This document shows positions 38,182 through 49,452 of a stretch of 64,000 nt of DNA, piece by piece. Numbering within the stretch: position 1 is the stretch's first letter; each line of letters starts with the position of its first letter. The DNA lies in the NCBI RefSeq assembly GCF_014529535.1, contig NW_023503501.1:4532150-4596149 (forward strand). The letters run 5' to 3'. Made by a program: the position numbers and the translations under genes. The DNA comes from Bradysia coprophila (taxonomy: Eukaryota > Arthropoda > Insecta > Diptera > Sciaridae). The notes under the pieces were generated by a model. That model was not told the origin of the DNA, made no database searches, and worked only from the letters and a program-made list of their open reading frames with translations.

Positions 38182-38388
38182 TCAACTTCTGCTTTCTTGG
38201 CTGCATGTCCTGCATGTTTCGATGTTGAAGGTGTCTCTGCACGTATAATCCCATAGCAATGATTTGTGCTTTGCCTAGGGTATTAGAGTTAATCCGTCAG
38301 GCTTCTTCCCATCTGGTCTAGAGCAACCAGGTGGTTCCAAAATTGCAGGTACTTCAGCTGATCGTAGCGAGAGTTTAGTTGTCAATTA
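38182..38388 (-). mobile_element. RLE-type LINE fragment (copy B), with nonsense codon
   Basis: The minus strand reads [20 protein letters not shown], then KPDGLTLIP, stop, AKHKSLLWDYTCRDT. It aligns with the endonuclease-like core of copies A and C (LEPIGLSRDDGKRPDGVTLA, PWSKGKRLIWDVTCVDT). The in-frame TAG falls where the others have Trp, so a single TGG-to-TAG change explains it. It is oriented opposite to copy C, which begins 430 bases away, and is more diverged. Confidence 0.7.
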
Positions 38389-38820
38389 ACAGCGCGCGCT
38401 TGAATTTCGAAGTGAATATCATACAATGTAGAAATGTGGTATCAACTCTTTCGAAGAACGTTTGGAGTACCAGTACAGTCAACGGTCCGACGTATTTGTG
38501 TATTTAGTGATCGGCCTAGTCTAGCACTACAATCCCCTAAAATTTGGAAGGAGATCGGAACCTTATTACCCGAGATAAACAGAGTGAAAAAAATTTCCAG
38601 CAAGACCACCGATAGACACAATTCCGATCAATTCCGATAGAGGTTAGATATACTTCGTGGAATTCGTAATTAATCAAGGATTCCATCGGTACTGTACTCT
38701 TCAAAAATCCGGTTAGCCGATTGTTCGAAGAATTCGCGATTTCACTTTTAAGATCTGATCCTGATCTTGGTGTTACTGATAGTTGCCATTGATATACAGA
38801 TATACTAAAGTATATTTCAT

Positions 38821-40292
38821 TGAAATTTCAATGATGATGGTTCTATTGGAGACAACTACCAAGTCGTTCTCGACGATTTTAAATTGATTATTGAAGAAGC
38901 TGGGAAGTTGGGATTGACAATTAACTCGGATAAGTGCGAGCTTTTCTTTGTATCTGGTTTCAAGGACCCAAAAATTGTTGATGCATTCGAACAAGTTGCT
39001 CCTCGTATTCGGATAACCGAAAAACATGAATTCGAAATATTAGGCGCACCTATCTTTGAGGAAGGCTATCCGATTGCTTTTGGAAAAAAATTCGAAACTC
39101 TGAAACTTTTGGCATCAAGACTTGAAGAAGTGAATGCACAAACCGCTTACTGTCTACTAAAGAACTGTTTGTTTATCCCGAAATTGACCTACATGTTGAG
39201 AACGTGTGCATTTTGGAAGTACAAGTATGTTTGGAATCAATTATCAACATCACAATTGACGAAATCCAATGGGCCCAGGCGGGGTTACCCATTTCAAAAG
39301 GTGGCTTAGTAATCAGGAAAATATCCGATGTCTGCCTTCCAGCTTTTCTTAGTTCGTTGCATGGAGTGCGTAGTTTGGTGTCTCGCATATTACACAACAT
39401 GGACAACCAAATTACATTACATCATTATAACGAATCTTTGGACTACTGGAATACAGTTAACCATGGCGAAGTTCCGGAAAACAAGTCAATACAAAAACAG
39501 TGGGATTTAATCAATGTAGAAAGAATCATTGCGGAAGAAATTAACTACGAAAACGTCAAGGATATCGCCCGTTTTAAAGCTGTACAAGCACCAGAGTCAG
39601 GTGGCTGGTTACGCGTTATTCCGTCTAGCAACATTGGTACGGCGATGAACGATCAAGATTTTCAAGTTTGTGTTGCTCTCCCTCTCGGTGTCAACTGTTA
39701 CTCCGCACACAAATGCATATGCAATTCGTTAGTAGACGAATCTGGTACACATGGCCTTAGCTGCCCGAACGCTAAGGGAACATATCCAAGACACGTTATC
39801 CTCAATCAGATCTTCAATAGGTCTTTGACATCTGCACGTCGTGGCAATACATTGGAACCGATAGGCCTTTCACGTGATGATGGTAAACGCCCAGATGGCG
39901 TCACACTCGCACCATGGTCCAAAGGGAAACGATTAATTTGGGACGTTACCTGTGTCGACACTTTGGCAGCATCATATCTTCACCTTACAAGCAAGGTTAC
40001 AGGTTCAGCGGCTGAACGAGCATGCCAACAGAAGCACAGTCATTATACGAAACTCAAAGCGTCAGGTTTTCTGTTGGCTGGTTCAGCATTCGAAACATTA
40101 GGCCCGTGGTGCAAGGAAACAAAATTATTCGTAGATTCAATTGGCAAAATGTTAATTGAAGAAACTGGTGACATTCGAGCGAAACAATTCTTATACAACC
40201 GTTTATCTTTGGCTATTCAACAAGGCAACGCAGCCAGCATTCTAGGTACCCACCCAACAAGCAATAAGTTTGACGAAATTTTCAAGTTATAA
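38821..40292 (+). mobile_element. RLE-type LINE, 3' half (copy C), frameshifted
   Basis: Two overlapping frames (38824-39309 and 39204-40292) make one broken polyprotein. It starts at RT motif C: NFNDDGSIGD stands where relatives have YLDDG, after which the RT thumb follows (LTINSDKCEL). The frame shifts between about 39204 and 39240. The second frame continues through IQWAQAGLPISKGGLVIRK, a Cys/His cluster (CICN...HGLSC...RH) and the endonuclease-like core (KRPDG...WSKGKRLIWDVTC), ending DEIFKL. The zinc-finger-then-PD-D order fits R2-type, site-specific-style LINEs. The family name is not determined. 5' truncation right at the RT active site makes it inactive. Confidence 0.75.
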
Positions 40293-40524
40293 ATATTTAA
40301 AAAACAAACCCATGTAAAATGATCACAATCTACTTTGACAAAATAAAAGAAAAAGGATACTAAAGTACGAAGTGCAACGAAATAATTTGCATATTGGGCG
40401 TCAACGATGTCAATAGCAAATTTCGACAAGAGATTTCCTCCTCTATGAGAAAAGCATTTTTTTTGTTGATCGACGGTATCTTCTGCGCTAATAAAAATCA
40501 AGCATCAAACATGAGATTTAAGAT
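40293..40524. other. 3' flank between LINE copy C and the LPMO gene
   Basis: AT-rich. It includes the LINE 3' UTR. The LPMO polyadenylation signal lies just to the right. Confidence 0.4.
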
Positions 40525-40530
40525 TTTATT
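40525..40530 (-). terminator. Polyadenylation signal of the LPMO gene
   Basis: AATAAA on the minus strand, 123 bases past the TAG stop at 40653. Confidence 0.55.
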
Positions 40531-40652
40531 TGGAAAAATTTGTGTGTGACAAACATAAACAAAAGGTAGATAACGTTCTCAGAATAAAAAAGTGGTAAAA
40601 CAATCTCTGAATGACAACAACAACAGTTCCATGTTATATGCGTACAGCATTC

Positions 40653-41725
40653 CTATTTAATGCTGATATCTGAACAAGTTCTGAAATGTTCTTGTGCCCC
40701 ACAGCCCATAGCTCCTCTACCGTCCTCGCAAGTTCCCCACGAGTTACCTATATGACATTCAAATTACAACTCGATCTTTAGTCGTGCCCGCCAACATCAC
40801 AAGTCGAACACTTTAACAACACACCAACTCACCGACATTATAAGTCCATTGCAGCACACAATGATTGCAAGTTAGGCCAGCAGGCAATTGTAATGTCATA
40901 TTATACCATCCTACTTGGGACCCTGGCAAGCTGTACTTGTCCTCACCACTCACTAGCTTCAAACGGTTGGCCGCAAAACATTCGTTTGATTCTCTGGCAC
41001 CGTCCATCTTACAAATTTGATAATAGAAATACCCCATGTGGTTTGCTGTTATCTGGACGGATATGGGCAATGTTCCGCCTGATTTGTACGATTTGACAAT
41101 CACGCCCTGGCCATATTTGCCACCGTGTTCACTACATCATCAAATGATTAAACGTATTGAGTGGAAATATGTTGAATTGGAAATCATATTTGTATTACTG
41201 GTCTCTTGGGGTAGGTTTACTGTAGTCATCACCGCAATATCCACATTGTCCACCATTTAATGTCCATTGGGTCTGTAACGAAGAGGTGCGTCTATGAGTA
41301 TCACTAATTCACTAAGAATTCTCTCGATTTCGTAAAGGGTTTCTTTAGAGAATTCTTGGGTGTTCATGGCAGCGAAAAAAATTATTTTCAGAGTGGGGCA
41401 TGCACAAGTTCAATAATATGGAGGAAAGATCTACGAATGGATCCCTGGATTCGAAACAGAAAATCAGAACGGAAAATTGGAAAAATAAAATTTCTCTCCA
41501 AGCAGTCCAGAGCACATTTTTCTAAAAAGCAAAATTGTCACAAAAGAGAGTCCTCACATAAAATCCCCCACACCATCCCTGTGTATCATCGTAGTCAGCC
41601 TTAGCTTTAGTGTCGTATCTCCATCGCGACGCTCTGTTTACCGGATCCAACACCATACCATGACCATGTACATAAGCGTACAAAACGGTAGCACTGACAA
41701 TCACAAGTAAATAAAATTTGCTCAT
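40653..41725 (-). CDS. AA15 lytic polysaccharide monooxygenase (chitin-binding type-4), 4 exons
   Basis: Secreted copper enzyme predicted to cleave chitin or cellulose oxidatively. Minus-strand exons 41725-41558, 41272-41199, 41131-40833 and 40747-40653 give 211 residues with all GT-AG junctions in phase. The signal peptide is about residues 1-21 (MSKFYLLVIVSATVLYAYVHG). Cleavage exposes His22 of HGMVLDPVNRASRWRY, the N-terminal copper ligand. The second histidine of the brace is His112 in TANHMGYF, and Phe202 in the QEHFRTC block matches the usual axial aromatic position. Conserved cysteines occur in WCGGF, GGQCGYCGD, QIC, CNHC and the C-terminal TCEDGRGAMGCG stretch. There is no extra binding module or anchor. 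A TATAAAAG box precedes it. Insect AA15 members act in moulting or in digestion; which applies here cannot be told. Confidence 0.92.
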
Positions 41726-41826
41726 TTTCGGTTCGTTAAATTTCCTTCTTCTCCTAAATTGGTTCGGGACACTTGTTTTCTACAGAATTAATCTTTGTAC
41801 TGAATCCAATTAGATCTAGCGAGTGG

Positions 41827-41834
41827 CTTTTATA
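41827..41834 (-). promoter_or_regulatory. TATA box of the LPMO gene
   Basis: TATAAAAG on the minus strand about 102 bases upstream of the LPMO ATG, implying a start site near 41800. Confidence 0.65.
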
Positions 41835-42061
41835 CCAGCGCTTTCTTTGCCATTTTAATATGGACTTTAATTGCTTCAAATTTAAAATTCATGGATGTAA
41901 TCAGCGAGTGAGAGATAAGACATTTTGATGATAATCGTCTTGTGATATCGATTCAACCGGTGCGTACCGTGGTTTTATCTTTACAACCGCTAGTGTGCGA
42001 AATACATTAACCTAGCAATTTAGTTCAAAAATCAACAGCTTGATTGTTTTCCATTTTCGCA

Positions 42062-43905
42062 GACTCACAGAATGTTAACGACCTATTTCCGGTCTTGTAT
42101 AGATGACCCCTTTTAAGTTTTTAGGAATATTTTTAATGCCCTCTTCCAGCAATCTTCTCCAATCGGACCTATTCCGCGCCAACGTTCTCCAGTCGCTCAC
42201 TCCTAGTACTTTCAGATCAGACTCAATTGCATCTTTCCATCTCGCTCTCGGTCTTCCTGGCCTGCGGCTTCCATCGGGATTTGTATTTAGCAGTTTCAGT
42301 GGTACACGTTCCTCGTTCATTCTTTGTACATGACCGAGCCATCTTAATCGATTGATTTTGATGAATTTGACTATATCGGGCTCCTTGTAAAGCTGATACA
42401 GCTCATGGTTGTATCTTCTTCTCCAGTTGCCGTTCACATTGACACCTCCAAAAATTGATCGAAGAATTCTACTTTCAAAAACCAAAAGTGTCTGTTCGTC
42501 ACTTTGTGTCATGCACCAAGCTTCCGATCCATATGCTATAACTGGTCGAATCAGCGATCTGTACAGTTCGCACTTAAGGTTGCGGTTGAGTGTTTTTGAC
42601 CGGATGAGTTTTTGAAGACTGTAGTAACTCCTGTTACCAAGCGTAACCCTTCTACGTATTTCCTCACCGATGCTATTATCACTATTGACCAGCGACCCAA
42701 GGTAAATAAAGCTGTCGACAGTCTCGAAGTGTTTTCCATTCACCTCCAGCGTATGATCCGTTGGTCTGCCATCAGACAATGAAGTTGTCATGTACTTGGT
42801 TTTTCTCTCACTGACCTTGAGACCGAACTCAGCACCCCTATCTTCAATTTTCGTGAAATTCTCTTTAACGATGTCAATGTTCCGTCCAATTAAGTCTAGG
42901 TCATCAGCATATCCTAACAACTGACTCAACTTTCTGAAGATTGTACCGCTGGTTTCCACGCCGCTCTCTCTTATCACCTTCTCAAGAACAATGTTGAAGA
43001 ATAGAGCTGCCAGTCCATCGCCTTGTCTAAGTCCTTCCAAGGCTTCAAAGGTAACAGATAGATTGTTCCGAATTCTGACCTTGGCTCTCACATGTGACAG
43101 AGTCATTCTAGCTAAATGAATAAGTTTTTTGGAGTAACCAAGTTCCTCCATCGCATTCCATAGTTTCCTCCGAAAAACCCTGTCATATGCCGTTTCAAAA
43201 TCAACAAACAAATGGTGTAGAGCAACATTGAACTCTCTGCATTTCTCCATGATCTGCCTGATGCTAAACAACTGGTCTGTTGTTGAGCGATCGTTGCGGA
43301 ATCCACCCTGATATTCACCAGTTGTTGGTTCCGAATACGCCATGAGACGCTGCCGTAAAATATCCGCAAATATTTTGTACGCTGTGTTCAATAGATTAAT
43401 TCCTCTGTAGTTGCTACATTCCAATTTGTCACCCTTCTTATACACTGGACAAATGATTCCGAGTTCCCATTCTTCTGGCATTTCTTCACGTTCCCAAATC
43501 TTCACAATCAGCTCATGTAACCGTGCACACAGCTCATCACCTCCATATTTAAAAAGTTCTCCGGGTAGATTGTCTGATCCAGGGGCCTTGTTATTCTTGA
43601 GCTTGAGAACAGAAGCCCTAACTTCCTCCAGTGTAGGTTCCGCCACACCTTGTGCGCTCAATTGTCAATCCGGTTCCGCTACTTCTTCTGTTGTTACTGT
43701 TTGACTCTGGCATAGCAGGCTCTTGAAAAATTCTGTCCATCTTTCCATGCACTGTCTCTCCTCTGCTAGCACTACACCATTTGAATCCTTGCACAATTGG
43801 GGCTGTTGACTGTATCCGTTTTTAACGTTTTTTACTTTTTGGTACAGCTTTCGAGTGTCCCTTGTTTCTGCTAAATTTTGTATTTCAACTATACTAAGTT
43901 ACTAA
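42062..43905 (-). mobile_element. RTE-like LINE, 5'-truncated, with one nonsense codon
   Basis: The reverse-transcriptase frame runs on the minus strand from about 43905 to the TAA at 42075. Visible blocks: NNKAPGSDNLPGELFK, VYKKGDKLECSNYRGI, GFRNDRSTTDQLFSIRQ, FVDFETAYDRV, GLRQGDGLA, and LGYADDLDLIGR (catalytic YADD). The C-terminal region has YLGSLVNSD, IAYGSEAW, LRWLGHVQRM and RPGRPRARWKD, the arrangement seen in RTE/BovB-type elements. A TGA at 43664-43666 interrupts the frame just before the segment SAQGVAEPTLEEVRA. The apurinic-type endonuclease domain is missing, so the copy is 5'-truncated. Clade naming is by resemblance. Confidence 0.88.
42075..43905 (-). pseudogene. RT polyprotein remnant of the RTE-like LINE
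   Basis: Continuous for 528 codons after the TGA at 43664-43666. The frame can be followed about 80 codons further upstream (RDTRKLYQKVKNVKNGYSQQ, then ERQCMERWTEFFKSLL). Catalytic residues of RT are intact, so the copy is damaged mainly by truncation and that single stop. Confidence 0.85.
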
Positions 43906-44121
43906 GTCCATTTTGGTATGAAAGCTTCAATTTATCGGGCCATTCGCAATAACTTTGGATACATCGATCGGTAGGCCAGAGGGCGGACTGTTGAACTAGC
44001 AAATTCACCACCAATTGTTATTGAAACTGTAAGCACTAGACTAAGGGAAGTGATGCGCAAAATTACATACATATAAGTTCAACGTGTAAGCATTAGGAGG
44101 TCACGCAGTCATGATATGATT

Positions 44122-44527
44122 TCACCGCTCACGTCAAGACGCCGGCACTGGCGCAAAGTCAAAAAATATTTCGAAAATACGAAAAACGTCCCAATTTGTC
44201 AGTCTGACTTTTAAACAGGTCTTGTTTAGTGTCAATCGAAAGGTAAATGCAGTAGCTTTCAAACGAGCCATTTTTTGCTACGACTTCAGCGTGCACTTTT
44301 TATTTCCGTTCAAATTCAGAGGTTTAACTTCCGAAAATTATTCCATAAAAGTACACAGGGAATTCGAAGCGTAGCAAGATGGGGCTCTTTTGAAAGCTAC
44401 TGCAATTACACTTCGATTGACACTAAACATGACCTGCTTAAAAATCTCACTGACAAATGGGGACGTTTTTCGTATTTTCGAAACATTTTTTGACTTTAGG
44501 TCAGTGCCGGCGCTGTGACGTGAAGGG
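44122..44527. repeat. Foldback element with about 160-bp arms
   Basis: Left arm 44122-44280 and right arm 44368-44527 are inverted copies sharing CGCCGGCACTG, AAGTCAAAAAAT, TTTCGAAAATACGAAAAACG, GTTTAGTGTCAATCGAA and GCAGTAGCTTTCAAA. The loop is about 90 bases and has no coding capacity. Confidence 0.9.
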
Positions 44528-45690
44528 TATCGAACATCTTTGTACTTTATCTTATACTCCCATGCACTCCTTACACACAAAAAATAATCAGAAAAATCGG
44601 TTGAATTTTCCCTGAGATTCTTCTCACTCTGTTTTTTCGGAACACTGTGCGTTGCTTCACGTCAATCATTTAAATCCACCAACAAAATGATGACTTAACC
44701 GTCTCCAAAATTTCGTAACCCTTTTATTATCTAAATGCTTCCTTATTTGCATGAATCAGAGACCATATAGCTTCTTGAGCCACCTATGTTATCAACTACG
44801 TCTCGGATTGTGTTATTCAAATTTTCCAGAACAAAATAACGAAATCTGTACCACAGAATTCATCAGAGAGGAAAACAACGCAAATCCTTCACTTTTCATC
44901 TCACGCCATGTAAAACACACATTGAGTCAAATATGTTTTTACTGTTCGTTTTATGATCTCTCAAATAAACACAAACCGCCAAAATTCTATGGTTTTCCGC
45001 TCATGTTTGTATAATTTGGTTTGATAAACCCAGATTAGGCGCGCACTGGCGTTTGTATTCTTAACAAGACAATAAAAAGTTTTGATTCTGCAAATTCACT
45101 TTTTTTTTCGAATCGTATGTTTGATAAAAGTAAAATGCGCGCGCAACCATTTTCATTCATGAATGAGCTTAAACTTGGACTGGTTAGTAGGTAGGTACGC
45201 TTAAAGTGTAATCAGGGGAAATTGAATCGTAAAAGTTTAATCGCGTATTCAAACAAAAAGCACAAAATATGGTTCAGAAACTCGGTTCATATGTTGGTGA
45301 GGTGATTCACAATTTATTATTGCTGTAAAAAAAACCCAATCAAGTATACAGTCCAAGTTTCACCTTTTATGCTTTTATTAACTGTTTTCAATTTTAACGA
45401 TAGATCCGTTTGCATTTTTGGATGTAATTGACAATCAGAGAGCTTGCATGCGTGCGGGAAAGTTATTTTAACATTAGTCTTCAAAAATTTAATTGAAAGC
45501 CACTGTGACAAGGAATTCGTCTTCGTGTATTACATGATTGTAAGTCTCGTTTGGAAATGTCATTCAGTCAGCTGAGCGGAAGTCGTGTTGTGTTGAAAAA
45601 TATAACTTACGTAATTGATTGGCTCTGTGAATTTTGTGTTGTGTGATTGCACCACTTGCCTTCGGCTCGGACTGCAACCCTCACATTTGA
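44528..45690. other. Intergenic, no supported gene
   Basis: AT-rich. Part of 45590-45680 resembles 54836-54930 (TTACGTAATT, TGTGTGATT, CGCCTTCGGCTCG-like blocks in order), suggesting a shared dispersed repeat. No gene. Confidence 0.5.
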
Positions 45691-46378
45691 CCAAATAAAA
45701 CGTTCCAAACAATCATGACAAACATTGACGACGACAGAGACATTAAAATCGGTGATACTGTCATTGAACGAGTCGACAGTTATGTGTACCTAGGTCACAA
45801 ATTGAAGTTGGGTCTAGACAACCAAACTGCAGAAATAAAACGTAGAATTGGTCTTGCATGGGCAGCGTTCGGAAAACTCAAGCTAATTTTCAAAAGCAAA
45901 ATGAACAATAGTCTGAAACGTAAAGTGTTCAATACATGTGTCCTTCCTGTGCTCACATATGGAGCGGAAACGTTAACGTTAACAAAAGCTTCCGAAAAAA
46001 AATTAAGAGTGGCACAAAGAGCCATGGAACGGAGTATGCTTGGAATTACGCTCAGAGATAGAATGACAAATCAATGGATTCGACAACAAACAAAAGTCGT
46101 TGATGTCATGGAAAGAATAGCATCTTTAAAGTGGAGCTGGGCGGGACATATTGCAAGAAGGACGGACGAACGTTGGACCAAAAAGATCATGAACTGGAGA
46201 CCACCTAAAACACGACCTAGAGGTAGACCACCAGAGAGATGGAGTAATGGTATAAAGAGAATTGCAGGCGCAAATTGGCAACAAGTGGCAACTAATCGTT
46301 CGGACTGGAAAAGAATTGGGGAGGCCTACGTCCAGCAGTGGACAGAAACAGGCTGAAAAAGAAGAAGAAGAAACAAGG
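45691..46378 (+). mobile_element. Second RTE-like LINE, C-terminal part only
   Basis: The frame 45694-46356 begins just after RT motif C (NKTFQTIMTNIDDDRDIKIG) and includes YVYLGHKL, VLPVLTYGAETLTL, LRVAQRAMERSMLG, KWSWAGHIARR, RPRGRPPERWSNGIKRIAG and DWKRIGEAYVQQW. The sequence ends in a GAAGAAGAAG run typical of an RTE 3' tail. It has no internal stop or frameshift but lacks the entire catalytic RT core. It differs from the 42-44 kb element, so two RTE-like families are represented. Confidence 0.88.
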
Positions 46379-47749
46379 ACTTAATCTACTATTTGACACA
46401 TCTACACACGTAATGCCCAAAAAAGCATTTATCACCCTTATTGTTTTTCCTTACATATTCCTGTAACACGATCACAGCAGAAAAGTAAGTATTGAAAGCG
46501 TTGATTAGACAGATGCGAGCCCTGACAAAGCTACGCACAGAAATGTAACAAATTTACAAACAGCCGTGGAATTTTAAGTTCCAATTCACGCTATTCCATT
46601 CCACATGCGATTTTTAAACATAGAGTAGTAAGACTTCAATTTGTATTCCATCGAAAGTTGTTTTAAAATCCAACCATAAAATTAAGAAATTAAAGCCGGG
46701 ATACTGGTATCACCAGCTGCCGTGCTAAGCCAAAATAACGTATCGCATTGTATATGAGCTTTGGAAAGCTTTCGAAAGCATTGACCGTTTTTTGGTTTCC
46801 ATTGGGAAAGTGTCACTGCAGATTGAAATGAATCAATCGACCAAAGTCCGTAGCTTTTGTAAGTTTGACATTTCAAAACAATTGGAAAAGGCCTGGAAAC
46901 AAAAGAAATGTATGTCAAACTCGCGTTGCTATGTGTAATTACAGTAAGCTTTCAGTGGAATACAATGGAGCTCAAAGCTCACGAAAGCATTTGGTTTAAC
47001 ATGGTAGACCAAAAACCGGTATCGTCAAACCTACCGGTTTAATTTTCCCTCAGCGCCTGGTTTTCAGTCATAATCAAAATGTTGTACGCAGACTATCATA
47101 TTCACATCTCTACTATTTTATTATTGTTGCTTACGCCGCGCCACCGGATCGGTGTGTGTATGTATGTAGAGCCTTTTTCTACTTGATAAAACAGGAAACT
47201 TAAAAGAGACTACGTAATAAGAAAGAAAAATTATCATTTTGCGTTCGAGCAATTTAATTCGAATGCTAATTGGTTGCCCTGTTGACCTAATTATTAAACA
47301 AATTTTCAAATTTCGCCATAAATACAAATAAAAGAAAATTTTATATTTCGATTGAAGAGTATATACGGCAATGGAACTAATAAAAAAACTCATTAAATGC
47401 CCGCAATGCAACAAATTGGGCATGCAAATCGTTTAATATTATTAAAGAATTAATTATCATTAATGAGTTCATCCCAATGGCCTGTGTTCAAATGTACAAG
47501 TGGGATATCGTGATTTCATGATTATGCATTGTTTCATTTTAATAGATAACCGTACACCTTTCCCGACCCTACACGAACAGTTTATTTTATTTAGAGATCC
47601 ATCTACAGCCCTATGGTTTAGTCCCAAACACACCGAGAAGTCTTTTCTGGACCACACCGGCCTTTACGTAGGCTAGATAAAATGTGTACAAAAACTCATG
47701 ATGTTCACTCCTACGAATCATTTAGCGAGTGCGAATACATCGTTTCATT
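46379..47749. other. Intergenic, no supported gene
   Basis: AT-rich. Short inverted similarity between about 46693 (CCGGGATACTGGTATC) and 47010-47040 (ACCGGTATCGTC, CCGGTTT) may mark a decayed element of about 350 bases. No gene is called. Confidence 0.4.
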
Positions 47750-47756
47750 AAGTATG

Positions 47757-47880
47757 GTTTCCACTCAACAATTACTCCGTGTGAGAGCCGTAAGAGACTA
47801 CACAAACCAAAAATAAAAAATAAAGAAAGAATTTTGTCTCTTACACGGAGTACATTTTTGGTAAGTGGAAATTAAGCCTT
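47757..47880. repeat. MITE with TTAA flanks, copy 1 (copy 2 at 56203-56335)
   Basis: Inverted ends: a CCACTCAACAATTACTCCGT start and a GGAGTACATTTTTGGTAAGT end with TTAA on both outer sides. The interior is A-rich. A second copy at 56203-56335 has CCACTCAACAAAAAGTACTC and CGGAGTACTTTTTTGGTAAG. TTAA flanks would fit a piggyBac-type target, but that is tentative. Confidence 0.75.
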
Positions 47881-47929
47881 AAACATATCGTCACTACCCA
47901 GTATAACGTATTATAACGTTAATTTGTGT

Positions 47930-48092
47930 AATGAATGAAATGTTACTTGATGACTAGGATTTTTCTACTTTAACTATTGAATATAATAATGTGTAATAAA
48001 GTAGCTCCTTAGAATTGTTTACAAACTGGAGCTACGCGGGTCACTTGTTATGTTTTATTATTGTGAAAATAAATGAAATGAAATGAAATAAC
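47930..48092 (+). repeat. Possible LINE 3' tail with TGAAA microsatellite
   Basis: The sequence ends TTATTATTGTGAAAATAAAT followed by three GAAAT units, a style of 3' end found on several insect LINEs. No coding part remains, so this is weak. Confidence 0.35.
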
Positions 48093-48704
48093 GTGTAACT
48101 TGAGTGAACTTTAGGACGTTAGTAATGTTCGCTTGAATTTTAAATTATGCTTGCCGCGGACTAAACACAGTTTGTAACCACCGTCGTTTAGGAAGAAGTA
48201 ATTTGTTTTTATTCTCACAAAGGTGTATCGACAATGTTAGGAAGTGGAGTTGAATAGATAAATGGTGCCCCACAATTCTAATTCCGTTGTCATCACAGGT
48301 TCACAGGTAAGAATGTATGCATGAGTCTTAGAATTCCCAGTGAATTGAAACTACCAAAATCAGATTGAAATAAATCATTTAATTGTATAAGAATCAGAAG
48401 CTACTACAGAAAATTCGTATCAAATCTGAATCTACACTGAACCGTTGTCAAAAATGAAACTCAGAAAGTTAGGATATAAGGATAGAAAATGTGTCCATTT
48501 GATAACTGCAATATGACTCATTGACTCTAGATTTAAATATGAATGCATCCAAGCGCTAGAGATGATTAATCTTTCAATGTCGTTTACGTTTTGCCTCTTG
48601 ACGGGGTATTTATTTCACATAGAAAAAACTGTTACGATGACTACACAGAGTACATGAATACATCGAAAAAAAATTCTTGAAGAAAAATCTCAACTTCATA
48701 GTTG

Positions 48705-48888
48705 GGAGTAAGGAGTCATTCATAAATTATTGAACGCAGAGAAGAGTAAGGGGTATAAGTAAGAGAAATTTTCGTTAAATTGATTCTTGACATTCTTGAA
48801 AATTCCTGAAATCCTCATACATTTTAACTGACACGTGGAGAAAATCCCAATTTTTGCGTTACGTAATTTATGAACGACCCCCAATTAC
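48705..48888. repeat. Decayed copy of the GGGGCCGTTCATAAATTACG MITE
   Basis: Left end GGAGTCATTCATAAATTATT and right end, read as complement, GGGGGTCGTTCATAAATTAC. Both match the ends of the better-preserved element at 58193-58362. Confidence 0.75.
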
Positions 48889-49452
48889 CTTAGTTTTGAC
48901 TTACAGACGAATTTCGAGATTTCCTACTTTATATATTTCGTTCCACACGTGCTCGTATACCATCAATGCATGCATATCATTGCGTTTCTCAGATATATAA
49001 AGTGAAGTAATTTTCCGCTCAAAATTATCGATTGGATATGTTAAATGACCACAAAATTTAAAACATTTGAATACGGAGCAACTAGTATGTCCTCCAGTTT
49101 GTCGTTGAAACTGTCTCTCACCATCGGTGTGTATTATATACCTACATATACCTAACTACACTTTCTTATTTATTTTTTTTAAATTTTCATTGATTTTTTC
49201 ATCGAAGTAGGGTCGAAACTTTTCAATAATTCAAATGTAATCGGGTATAACAGAATGGAAATATGGAAATATGTGCCGCTGCCCGTGTACACATGTTTCA
49301 TTGTACGCAGTAATTACACACAGAGAGCTGTGCTCGGTTTTATTAGTATTATAGTGGTGTTGTTGTTGGCTTGAATTGAATTGAAAAACTAAAAAAACCG
49401 TCAGTTTTAAAGTGAAACCTTTCAGTTTACCTTCAAAGTTCCAGTTGTCGAT
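48889..49452. other. Upstream region of the desaturase gene
   Basis: AT-rich sequence that should include the promoter and 5' UTR. No convincing TATA box in the expected window. The run before the ATG (49370-49450) is a plausible leader. Confidence 0.45.

Noticed and set aside
38434-38640. Open frame between LINE copies B and C considered as part of the LINE
   Set aside because: It does not match the RT or endonuclease regions and lies between two oppositely oriented, truncated copies.
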